From Triticum aestivum (Eukaryota; Streptophyta; Magnoliopsida; Poales; Poaceae), in assembly GCF_018294505.1 (NCBI RefSeq), contig NC_057800.1, positions 474,955,037 to 475,019,036 on the forward strand: a stretch of 64,000 nucleotides of DNA, read 5' to 3'. Positions 12,201-22,462 of the stretch are shown piece by piece (the first letter of the stretch is position 1; each line of letters starts with the position of its first letter). Position numbers and translations under genes: made by a program. The notes beneath the pieces are model-generated. The model made no database searches and was not told the origin of the DNA. It saw only the letters and a program-made list of their open reading frames with translations.

Positions 12201-12535
12201 TCGAGGTAGTCTTCAGATCACCAGACAACTACCGTACCGAATAGTTAATCTTCGACATCGTCCCCTTTCGTAGTGATTATCAGGCACTGCTCAGGCGAAC
12301 TGGATTCGCTTGATTCAACGCGGTGCCACATTACACCTACCGTAAACTCAAGATGCCCGGTCCACGCGGCGTCATCACGGTTAATGGCGAGGACGAACCC
12401 TCCCTTGGTACCATAGAGTATGCTGCCGCTTTAACAGCAGAAGCAATGGAGGGCACCTTCCAGTCAAATCTTGAGTTGACGGCTAAAAACCCCGGGCACA
12501 TTCAAAGTAGTCCGAACTACTTCACGGCAGTATAG
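9249..12535 (+). pseudogene. Fatima-like gag-protease, frameshifted
   Basis: The ATG at 9249 starts an N-terminal gag region that shifts frame near 9770, has a stop at 10019-10021, shifts again near 10330 and between 10671 and 10925, and then runs as a 439-codon frame to 12244. That frame holds the Retrotrans_gag-type core (YDGTTDPAVWIEDLF to FLDNFQGTY) and the aspartic protease start LMDGGSSLNLLY near 12054-12089. After a TAG at 12242-12244 and a TGA at 12312-12314 the protease C-terminal part (MPGPRGVITVNG) continues to 12535. A CX2H-type knuckle (CQIHG) is present near 11660. No RT motif follows. The role in a working relative would be capsid formation and Gag cleavage. This copy cannot give one polyprotein. 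Confidence 0.8.
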
Positions 12536-13652
12536 CCCAGATCTTCCAGGGCTCAACTAAACATTCCGGCGAAGTCCAGAACATGCCACATATCACCGCT
12601 CGACCGCTCTCCGGCACACAAATATTTCTTACATTTCCTTTGCAGGCTCACCTCTGCGCAGACCGGGACCGGTGACATGGTAATAGCTCGAACGCACAAG
12701 GGAATCTTTAGATATTCCTCGCGACGTCCATCCGACTATACTCCGGATCTGCACACATCTTCTTCCTCCCCGGTCCCAGCAGGTTCCACAGTCATATTCC
12801 CCTTTTTATCACATTACCTGTACTCATACTCTTCAATGTATTATTCAAAATACAACATGTGGACTTATATGACGCTTATTCGCTGTTATTTCTTATTGAA
12901 ACTCTTTTGTTAAGTGGCATCCGTACACCGCGATATGCCTTTGCCAGGGTCTTCGTTTTACCCATAATACCGCAATAAAGTCCGAACACCTTCACGGAAG
13001 TTCGGCACCCCGAACTTATAGCATTATATACATCAGCTCCGAATCATGTCTTGGGTCAAATGTTGGGTTTGCCCGGCTCCCATGTTTTGCTGCCTTACGT
13101 TCTGCTATATCGGCTAAGGTGGCACAGGGAGAACTACTGCGATTGTGTCCCGGTTCTTCCGGACGAGCACCTCAGTAGAGAAACCCGAAAACTGACTGTC
13201 ATGATACGGCGAGAGCTGGTCAGCTGTTTGAGAGGTGGTAAAATCTTTAGGGATTTCTCCCGCATAATGCCATAACCAATGGAGCGTGCGATGGATCGGT
13301 TCTTCTTCCGATCAGGTGCCTATGGGGCCCCTCATGCGGTCTTCCGAACACCAGGGGCTGCGCCTACCTTCCTAATGCTCCTATGGCTAAGTGAGAATGA
13401 TAAAGCCCTATAGTCCGATTGCCTGGTTCGCTGTGTTGAACACCTCCTTCAAAGGACCCAACACTAGGGTAAAGAGTGATCAGGTTTATCCTGAACACCC
13501 CCGTATTTCTTACGAGGGGGCAGAAGCCGACGACTGGCCAATTCTCAGGTTTAATATATAAAACGGCCGCGCGGGAGGGTAAACTTTTATAACAGGCAAT
13601 AAATAATAGAAATGACCTTGTTCACACATTACAAAGGACAACATGACTATTT
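12536..13652. other. Non-coding spacer replacing pol in Fatima-like element
   Basis: This spacer lies between the protease end and the antisense ORF end. It has only short unconvincing ORFs and no RT, RNase H or integrase motif on either strand. It marks the place of the missing pol. Confidence 0.65.
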
Positions 13653-16600
13653 TCATGGAAATACAATGTCCTTGGTGCATTGCTCCGCCGCAAGGCAGGA
13701 TCCTTTCAGGACACTTTCATAATACAATTCAGGCTTGCGGTGCTCCTTTCCCTCTGGCGGTCCGTCGGTCATCAGCTTTTTAGCATCCATCTTCCGCCAG
13801 TGCACCTTTGCACGGGCAAAGGCCATTCGTGCACCTACTATGCAGACCGACCGCTTGATGACGTCAAGTCAAGGGCAGGCACTAACAAGTCGCTTCATGA
13901 GCTTGAAGTAGCTACCTGGAATCATCTCGCCAGGCCATAGCCGGATAAGCAAATCCTTCATGGCTAGTTCGGCCACCTTATGCAGTTCGATCAGCAGTTT
14001 TAGTTGATCGGTAAGAGGCATCGGATAATTCGGTGCCAGATACTGTGACTAGAAGAGCTTATCCACAGTATTCCCCTCTTCGGCTTGGTAGAATTGGGCG
14101 GCATCCGATATGCTGCGAGGAAGTTCTGGAAATACCCCTGGAGAAATCCGAACTTAAAATTATAAAGCATAATTTTCTCCTAAAATACTTGCTTTACATG
14201 GAAAAAGACCTTACCCGCCGTGTTCTCCCTCGCCTCTCGGATCTCCTGCAGGGCGAATTGGGTCTCCCCATGGGCATCGCGCACGGCCTAATGAGCCCTG
14301 GTGAGTTCGGATTCTTTCTCAGTTAAACTTTGCTCCAGGGTCTCGCATTTTTCATGGCCTCTTGGAGCTCTCGCCTAGCTTCCACAACCTTGGCCTCCTG
14401 CTTCTCACGAAGAGCCTGCTCTGCGGCTGCCTTTTTCCCGGGCTTGGCAACAGCCTTCTTCGGAGCCTTGACTTCGGTCATCACCTCTGGCGCAAATCAT
14501 GACACATATTCTATCATACTAAAAATTCATTCGCACCGAACGCATCCAAGATTTGTGCATACCTTGTTGATCTTCCAACTGCCTTTTTAACTGGCCAAGC
14601 TCCTCTTCGGCCCGCTCTAGACTTTGATTCAGTCCGGAAACCTCCATGGTATGAGCGGCAGTAGCTGCTACAGACGCCTACCTACAAAAGAAGAGAGATA
14701 GATGTCATCAAATGAGTCTTCCTGCGAAAAATATATTTGATCCTCTGTCCGGTTCTTTTGTTCACCGGACAGTGTATCAGGGGCTACTATCCATACTATG
14801 ACACTCTTAGAAACCATATAAAACATACCTCAAAACCTCTTATAAGGCCGATACAAGCTTCATTCAGTCCATTTTCAGCGGACTGAATCTTCTCGATCAC
14901 CGCACCCATAAGGGCACGGTGTTCATCGACGATGGAGGCGCTCTTCAGCGCCGCCAATAAAGCACCCGGCGCCTCTGGTTGGACAGAGGTCGCCGGTGGA
15001 ACAGGGATGCCCTCTCCAGCCGAGGAAGGCCGCCTGCTTGATTCTGGAGCTGTATTGGTCTCCGAAACTGTGTCCGGCTGGGGGCCGAATTCAAGATGAT
15101 CCCCGCCGTCGACTCCTGTGGGGATCTTCTCCCCCATGTCTCCGGCCCCTGAAGTTTGACCTCCAGGCGCCCCCTTCACAATTTTCTCTGCTCCTCCTTG
15201 GACGGAGTCCCTCTGGGATGAAGCCTCGTTGTTGATCACATGTTCGGGGGGAGGGGCCTTCGGAGGCGTCCCGCTCTCCATAGCATCCGAGCTCAGCAAA
15301 TCCTCGGACGAGGATTGTTCGGAACGGGACCCCGTCGGACTACAAAAAATATGGCTCAGGTTAAAATGCTATGCCATGATGGGTCCGGACACATGAACGT
15401 ATTCGGAGTTTATATACTTACGAGTTCACTAGGGGCTGGGCCCTAGGATCCCACGCCGGGCTGCTATTGGCGACGGTAGTGGACTCTTCTGGTAGAAGAG
15501 TTTCCCCTTTTAGGCGACTCGGCCTCCAAGTGTACGGAGGCCGTCCTCTTCTTTCTCCCCCCTACTAGGGATTCATCTTCCTCCTCCTCGTCCTCTTCGG
15601 AGGCGGGTCGGGCACGGTGACGAAGGCCGCCCCGGGTCTTTTTGGCCTCCTTTTCGGTCTTCTTCTCCGGCACCTTGTAAGGCGCCGGATCCAACATCTT
15701 CGTCAGAAGTGGGCCGGCCGGTTCTTCGGGCAGCGGGGCCGGACATTGGATCCGCCCCGCTTTCTTCGTCCAGCCCTAGGAGAAGTTGTGTAAAACACAT
15801 TAAGCATTTCCCTTGAGTTATGCGAATAAAATGTATGGTAACTTACCGAGCATGCAGGGCGGGACAGTTGGTACCCGCAGTCCTCGACCAAGTCCGTCCA
15901 TGATTTCCCGGGCTTAAAAAGCACCTTCTAGATGTCTTCGTTCGAGGAGCCAAAGAGCTCTCGCAGGTTTTGGTGCTTGGCTGAATTGAATTCCCATAGA
16001 TTGCAAGTCCGGTGTTGACAAGGTAGGATCCGGCGGACTAACATCACCTGGACTACATTGACAAGTTCGATATCCTTGTCTTCCATACCCTTGATGCGCG
16101 TCTGGAGTGCCAACAGTTCATCGGATGAAGACCAGTCCAGGCCCTTCTTGAGCAAGGACGTGAGCCGCAGAGGGGCTCCGGATCGGAACTCAGGAGCAGT
16201 GTCCCACTCTGCGCCACGCGGCTCGGTAATGTAAAATCACTCTTGTTGCCACTCCCTGACGGAGTCATTGAAGGAACTTGTTGGCCATGTGACGTTGGGC
16301 ATCTTGCTCACCATAGAGCCCCCACACTCAGCGTGCTCACCGCCCATTACCTTTGGCTTCACATTAAAGATCTTCAGCCGTAAGCCGAAGTGTGGCGGGA
16401 TGTGGAGAAAAGCCTCGCACACGACAATGAATGTCAAGATATTGAGGAAGGAATTGGGGGATATATCATGAAAATCGATCCCGTAATAATACATGATGCC
16501 GCGAACAAATGGGTGGAGGGGAAACCCTAGCCCGCGGATAAAACGAGGGAGGAATACGACCCTTTCGTGGGCTTCCGAGGTAGGGACAATCTGTCCTGCC

Positions 16601-16710
16601 GTCGGGAGATGGTGGCCGATTTCCTGGGCTAGATACCCGGCCTCCCGAAGTTTCTTGATGTCATTCTTCCGGACGGTAGAGGCCATCCACTTGCCTCTCG
16701 CTCCGGACAT
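13653..16710 (-). pseudogene. Antisense accessory ORF, PF04195-like (putative gypsy-type transposon), multi-exon
   Basis: Read on the minus strand from the ATG at 16710. Exon 1 holds a domain I recognise as PF04195-like (Transposase_28), with LREAGYLAQEIGHHLP, GLGFPLHPFVRGIMYYYGID and MVSKMPNVTW within the first 145 residues. GT..AG introns are visible at about 15776-15846 (71 bp) and 15340-15421 (82 bp), with likely further ones near 14692-14827, 14488-14558 and 14140-14215. The middle exons are acidic and basic low-complexity (Glu/Lys-rich near 15580-15660), followed by a coiled-coil stretch (EQALREKQEAKVVEARRE) and a conserved C-terminal part (YPMPLTDQLK to CTKDIVFP, ending at 13653). In-frame stops near 16239, 15926 and 14291 break it. 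Function unknown. Similar antisense ORFs are known in Tat-lineage elements such as maize Grande. Confidence 0.75.
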
Positions 16711-17252
16711 ATTTGGAGTGGTTCTTCGGAGAGAATGCGAACTTGGGCACTCGAGCTCGAGTGCGCAAGAATGGATGGACAGAAGAGAAGGCGTGGGTAA
16801 AAAGGTGGAACCCTTACCCCTTTATAAGGGCGGAAGAAACTATGCGCCTCCCCACTCGCCTGGTAAAACTCGCTTATTCCCCAAGCATCGTGATTGATGG
16901 CGCGGTTGGGTTACCCACACCCGTATTGATGAGAATCCTGTGATAAGGGGACACGATCTCTGCTTCGACAAGATGTGCCAAGAAAACAGCCTCGCAATAT
17001 GTGAAGTAGCTGGTTGAGAAAATGGTTCGAATAATAACCGGGGCCATGGCGTGATGTCATGTTATGAAAAGTTGTCAGCAGATTAGATTTATGGAAATAT
17101 TATACTCTCTACGATGGTATGTGGAATTTGTTTTGCAGAGCCGGACACTACCCTTGTGTTCAAAATCTTCTATGGAGTATTCAGAGGAGGAACCCGCCTT
17201 GCAATGTCGAAGACAATCTGCGCGCCGGACTTATCGTCATTGAAGCCTGGTT
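16711..17252. other. Upstream region of antisense ORF, before the PPT
   Basis: Non-coding. On the minus strand it is the leader and promoter side of the accessory ORF, and on the + strand it precedes the PPT. It holds the TATA-like site at 16820. Confidence 0.5.
16820..16827 (-). promoter_or_regulatory. TATA-like box upstream of antisense ORF
   Basis: The minus strand reads TTATAAAG, about 110 bases before the antisense ATG. It is a plausible internal promoter separate from the LTR promoter. Confidence 0.4.
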
Positions 17253-17262
17253 CAGGGGCTAC
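17253..17262 (+). other. Polypurine tract of Fatima-like element
   Basis: CAGGGGCTAC is directly next to the 3' LTR start TGAGGGAG. The same GGGGCTAC ending precedes the 3' LTR of element C on its sense strand. Confidence 0.6.
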
Positions 17263-17621
17263 TGAGGGAGTCCTGGATTAGGGGGTCCTCGGACAGCCGG
17301 ACTATATACTTTGGCCGGACTGTTGGACTATGAAGATATAAGATTGAAGACTTCATCCCGTGTCCGGATGGGACTGTCCTTTGCGTGGTAGGCAAGCTTG
17401 GCGATTCAGATATGTAGATATCCTCCCTTGTAACCAACTCTGTGTAACCCTAGCCCCTCCGATGTCTATATAAACCAGAGGGTTTTAGTCCGTAGGACAA
17501 CAACAATCATACCATACGCTAGCTTCTAGGGTTTAGCCTCTCTGATCTCGTGGTAGGTCACCTCTTGTAATACTCATATCATCAAGATCAATCAAGCAGG
17601 AAGTAGGGTATTACCTCCATC
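17263..17621 (+). repeat. Truncated Fatima-like 3' LTR
   Basis: 359 bp equivalent to the left part of the LTR at 8732, with TATA box at 17467-17474. It stops at TTACCTCCATC where the complete copy continues GAGAGGGCCC. Confidence 0.9.
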
Positions 17622-17644
17622 AAGATCAACTCTTGTAAAACTCA
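17622..17644. other. Templated filler at a deletion junction
   Basis: AAGATCAACTCTTGTAAAAC and the following TCA belong to neither straight continuation. They closely resemble an upstream part of the Fatima LTR (AGATCAACTATTGTAATACT at 9026-9045) and lead by shared TATC into element A. Confidence 0.65.
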
Positions 17645-20600
17645 TATCTCTAAAAATTGCCAAACCATTTTATTCTATTTGTGCAAAGTTCCAGCGCTCC
17701 AAGTATATTTTATTTTCTGAAATATTCTACCTCTAACCCCTCTTTCTATTTTCTTTCATTCCCCTGGTTATTTTTCTCTAAATTTTTTTGAGACATATTT
17801 TTTGAGAACGTCTACTTCCTCTACTTTGCACTAAACTCGAACCGTCCCGGAAATGCACGCTTCTAAGGTATAACCGCTGAGAACGACCGCCCATGGGTGA
17901 ATGCTTGTGTTGTACGAGATGCATGTTTAGATGTTGTATCCGCCCATGAACGTTTGACTTTGTCACTCGTCTCCATGCCACTAACCCGTGGGAACCCGGC
18001 ATCCAGGATCACCCCACCAACCTTGCTTGACACGCTCCTGCCACACTACCTTTTGCACCGGTATCTCCGTGAGCTATCGGAACCGATATGTTGCCGTGGC
18101 ATCATTTTCGGATTCATCGCTGTGGCACCCTTTCTTTCCACCACGGTGACAAATGCTTCATAATATGCTCATATCAACATTTTCATAAAAATTGCATAAA
18201 CTTGAACATGTCTTCCGCATCATGATAATAACATTTTGTTGGGGAACGTAGTAATTTAAAAAAAAATTCCTACGCACACGCAGGATCATGGTGATGCATA
18301 GCAATGAGAGGGGAGAGTGTTGTCTATGTACCCTCGTAGACCGGCAACGGAAGCGTTGACACAATGTAGAGGAAGTAGTGTACGTCTTCTCGATCCGACC
18401 GATCCAAGTACCGAACATACGGCACCTCCGAGTTCTGCACACGTTCAACTCGGTGACGTCCCTCGAGCTCCGATCCAGCCGAGTGTTGAGGGAGGGTTTC
18501 GTCAGCATGACGGCGTGATGACGGTGATGATGTTCTACCGACGCAGGGCTTCGCCTAAGCACCGCTACGATATGATCGAGGTGGAATATGGTGGAAGGGG
18601 GCACCGCACACGGCTAAGGAACGATCACGAAGATCAACTTGTGTGTCATGGGGTGCCCCCTTGCCCCCGTATATAAAGGAGGGAGAGGGGGAGGTGCGGC
18701 CGGCCCTAGGGGCGCGCCTGGAGGAGTCCTACTCCCACCGGTAGTAGGACTCCCCCTCTTGCCTTGTTGGAGAAGGAAAGGGGAAGGGGGAAAGAGGAGA
18801 GGGGGGCACCGGCCCCCCCTTCCTTGTCCTATTCGGACTACGGGGGGAGGGGGCGCGGCCTGCTCTGGTCGGCCCTCCTCTTCTTCTTAGGGCCCATGTA
18901 GGCCCATTAACCCCCGGGGGGGTTCCAGTAACCCCCCGGTACTCCGGTAAAATCCCGATTTCACCCGGAACATTTCCAAAAATATAGGCTTCCAATATAT
19001 CAATCTTTATGTCTCGACCATTTCAAGACTCCTCGTCATGTCCGTGATCACATCCGGAACTCCGAACAACCTTCGGTTCATCAAAACACAAAAACCCTAA
19101 TTACGATCGTCACCGAACTTTAAGCGTGCGGACCCTGGGGGTTCGAGAACTATGTAGACATGACTGAGACACGTCTTCGGTCAATAACCAATAGCGGAAC
19201 TTGGATGCTCATATTGGCTCCTACATATTCTACAAAGATCTTTATCGGTCAGACCGCATAACAACATACGTTGTTCCCTTTGTCATCAGTATGTTACTTT
19301 CCCGAGATTCGATCGTCGGTATCTTAATACCTAGTTCAATCTCGTTACCGACAAGTCTCTTTACTCGTTCCGTAATACATCATCCTGCAACTAACTTATT
19401 AGTTGCAATGCTTGCAAGGCTTGAGTGATGTGCATTACCGAGAGGGCCCAGAGATACCTCTCCGACAATCGGAGTGACAAATCCTAATCTCGAAATACGC
19501 CAACCCAACAAGTACCTTCAGAGACACCTGTAGAGCACCTTTATAATCACCCAGTTACGTTGTGATGTTTGGTAGCACATAAAGTGTTCATCCAATAAAC
19601 AGGAGTTGCATAATCTCATAGTCACAGGAACATGTATAAGTTATGAAGAAAGCAATAGCAATAAACTAAATGATCAAGTGCTAAGCTAACGGAATGGGTC
19701 AAGTCAATCACATCATTCTCCTAATGATGTGATCTCGTTAATCAAATGAGAACTCATGTCTATGGTTAGGAAACATAACCATCTTCGATCAACGAGCTAG
19801 TCAAGTAGAGGCATACTAGTGACACTCTGTTTGTCTATGTATTCACACATGTATTATGTTTCCGGTTAATACAATTCTAGCATGAATAATAAACATTTAT
19901 CATGATATAAGGAAATAAATAATAACTTTATTATTTCCTCTAGGGCATATTTCCTTCACATTTAAAATGGTTAACATTGTTGTTGCATTAAATTGCTAAA
20001 GCACATGAGGATTTACCGGAATTGTTGTTTGATGTTTCCGGCTTCATTTAAAATGCCTAACTGCGTTTTTACTCATGTTTCACCTCTTGCCATGTTAAGA
20101 ACATTTAATTTTGTTGGGTACATAACTGGGAGTGAACTAAATAATTGAATGTGGTGTTCCATCAATATGCAACTCGTTGCATATTGAGCTCCACTTAATT
20201 TTTAGTATTGTTTGTGCACTTTTCCATGCCATGCCTCATTAAACCGGGCATGCATCATACTTGGTTGTGCATCATGCTATGTTTATGTGATGGCTATTTA
20301 CTAGGTTGCTTGTTTCTTTCCAGGTTGCTTCTCTCGTTAGCTTCGGTTCCGTTCCGGAGTTGTGAGGATTCGTTCGACTTCGTCCGTATGTCTTCTTCAT
20401 GGACTCGTTCTTCTTCCTTGCGAAATTTCAGGCAAGATGACCATACCCTCGAAATCACTTCTATCTTTGCTTGCTAGTTATTCGGTCTATCTCTTGTCGC
20501 GCTAGCTACCACTTGTTATATCATGCCTCCCATATTGCCATGTCAAGCCTCTAACCCACCTTTCCTAGCAAACCGTTGTTTGGCTAAGTTACCGCTTTTG

Positions 20601-22047
20601 CTCAGCCCCTCTTATAGCATTGCTAGTTGCAGGTGAAGATGAAGTTTGTTCCTTGTTGGAACATGGATATTGTTGGGATATCATTATTATATCTTATTTA
20701 CTTTAATGCACCTATATACTTGGTATAGGGTGGAAGGCTCGGCCTTATGCCTGGTGTTTTGTTCCACTCTTGCCGCCCTAGTTTCCGTCATACCGGTGTT
20801 ATGTTCCTTGATTTTGCGTTCCTTATGTGGTTGTGTGTTATGGGGACCCCTTGACAGTTCGCTTTGAATAAAACTCCTCTAGCAAGGCCCAACCTTGGTT
20901 TTACCATTTGCCTCACCACCACCTATACTTTTCCCTTGGGAGTCGCGCTCTCGAGGGTCAACTTTATTTTAACCCCCCTGGGCCAGTGCTTCTCTAAGTG
21001 TTGGTCCGAACCGGGCAAACTGCGGGGCCACCTCGGGGAAACTTGAGGGCTGGTTTTACTTGTAGCTTGACCTATCTGGCGTTGCCCTGAGAACGAGATA
21101 TGTGCAACTCCTATCGGGATTGTCGGCACATCGGGCGGCTTTGCTGGTCTTGTTTTACCATTGTCAAAATGTCTTGTAACCGGGATTCCGAGTCTGATCG
21201 GGTCTTCCTGGGAGAAGGAATATCCTTCATTGACCGTGAGAGCTTGTGATGGGATAAGTTGGGACACCCCTGCAGGGTTTTGAACTTTCGAAAGCCGTGC
21301 CCGTGGTTATGTGGCAGATGAGAATTTGTTAATGTCCGGTTGTAGAGAACTTGACACCTAACTTAATTAAAATGAATCAATCGCGTGTGTAGTTGTGATG
21401 GTCTCTTCTCAGCGGAGTCCGAGAAGTGAACACGATCTTGTGTTATGCTTGAACGTAAGTAGTTTCAGGATCACTTCTTGATCACTTCTAGCTTCTCGAC
21501 CATTGTGTTGCTTCTCTTCTCGCTCTTATTTGTGTATGTTAGCCACCATATATGATTAGTCCTTGCTGCAGCTCCACCTCATTACCTTATCCTACCCATA
21601 AGCTTAAATAGTCTTGATCTCGCAGGTGTGAGATTGCTGAGTCGTCATGACTCACAGATACTTCCCAACAGTTCCAGGTGCCGATGATACCAGTGCAGGT
21701 GACGCATCCCAGCTCAAGTGGGAGCTCGTTGAAGATCTTGATCGTTGTTTTGTTTCGTTTCCTGTTGATCAGTGGTGGAGCCCAGTTGGGACGACAGGGG
21801 ATCTAGCAATTGGGGTTGTCTTCTTTTATTTTGGTTCTGTAGTCGAACCTTTGAGTGTATTTGGATGATGTATGATTTATTCATGTATTGTGTGAAGTGG
21901 CGATTGTAAGCCAATCTTTAAACCCTTTCTTATTCAGTACATGGGATTGTGTGAAGATTACCCCTCTTGCGACTAAACCACAATGCGGTTATGCCTTTAA
22001 GTCGTGCCTCGACACGTGGGAGATATAGCCGCATCGTGGCTGTTACA
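17645..22047 (+). repeat. Element A 5' LTR, 5'-truncated and interrupted
   Basis: It matches 60505 onward of the 3' LTR. About 530 bp of the LTR start are missing at the 17621 junction, and about 1.18 kb equivalent to 60645-61820 is missing near 17783-17803, replaced by a short T-rich filler. The solo Angela LTR (18237-19958) interrupts it. It ends CTGTTACA before the PBS. Short ORFs in both copies are not conserved as proteins. Confidence 0.85.
18237..19958 (-). mobile_element. Solo LTR, Angela/WIS/BARE-1 group
   Basis: 1,722 bp, starting TGTTGGGGAACGTAG and ending AGGGCATATTTCCTTCA on +, so the sense strand is minus (TGAAGG...CCCAACA). It is flanked by CATTT at 18232-18236 and 19959-19963. 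The homologous LTR at 62241-62245 has a single CATTT and no insert, which proves the insertion. No internal domain is present, as expected after recombination between the two LTRs of a full element. Confidence 0.93.
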
Positions 22048-22462
22048 AGTTGGTAACCAGAGCCATCCCTGACTTAGGAGCCCCCTGCTTGATCGAATCG
22101 TTGATGTTGTTGAGTCCAGAACAAAATGTTTTGAGTCTTAGGAGTATATATATCGGAGAGTAGGATTCTTTTTACTCCTCAGTCCCTTCGTCACTGTGGC
22201 AAGGCCTCCTAACATAGAGTTTTGACTCTTCTCTCCTCAAATTTCACGATTTTTTTAGGATCACGCGGGTATCTTGGAATTGTTCCGATAGATTTGTGAC
22301 GAGAACATTGTTCTTGGTGCCTCCTGACATTTAGGGGTTGTGGCAGTGTCCCGGGGAGTTGAGCTCCGAGGTGTTGTCGTCACAATTTTATCGTTGCAGT
22401 TCTGTAATACATGAGTTCGCCGACATCGAAAATCTCTTTTATGCAGTTGTTGGTGAGATAAC
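22048..22462 (+). other. Element A left interior with PBS
   Basis: The PBS is near 22050-22063 (TTGGTAACCAGAGC, a variant of the initiator methionine tRNA site). The rest is non-coding leader with an imperfect TA run (22148-22154). It ends with TSD ATAAC (22458-22462), where element B is inserted. Confidence 0.65.

Larger units (their letters stand above)
8732..17621 (+). mobile_element. Fatima-like Gypsy, non-autonomous, with antisense ORF
   Basis: The structure is 5' LTR, PBS, gag-protease (+), no RT/RNase H/integrase, an opposite-strand spliced ORF (13653-16710), PPT and a truncated 3' LTR. LTR and gag match the Triticeae family Fatima as I remember it. The Tat-like layout (accessory ORF between the pol position and the 3' LTR) is visible directly. 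It inserted into the Sabrina 3' LTR; the expected left TSD is CCTAC, but the right flank has been lost by the deletion at 17621. Confidence 0.85.
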
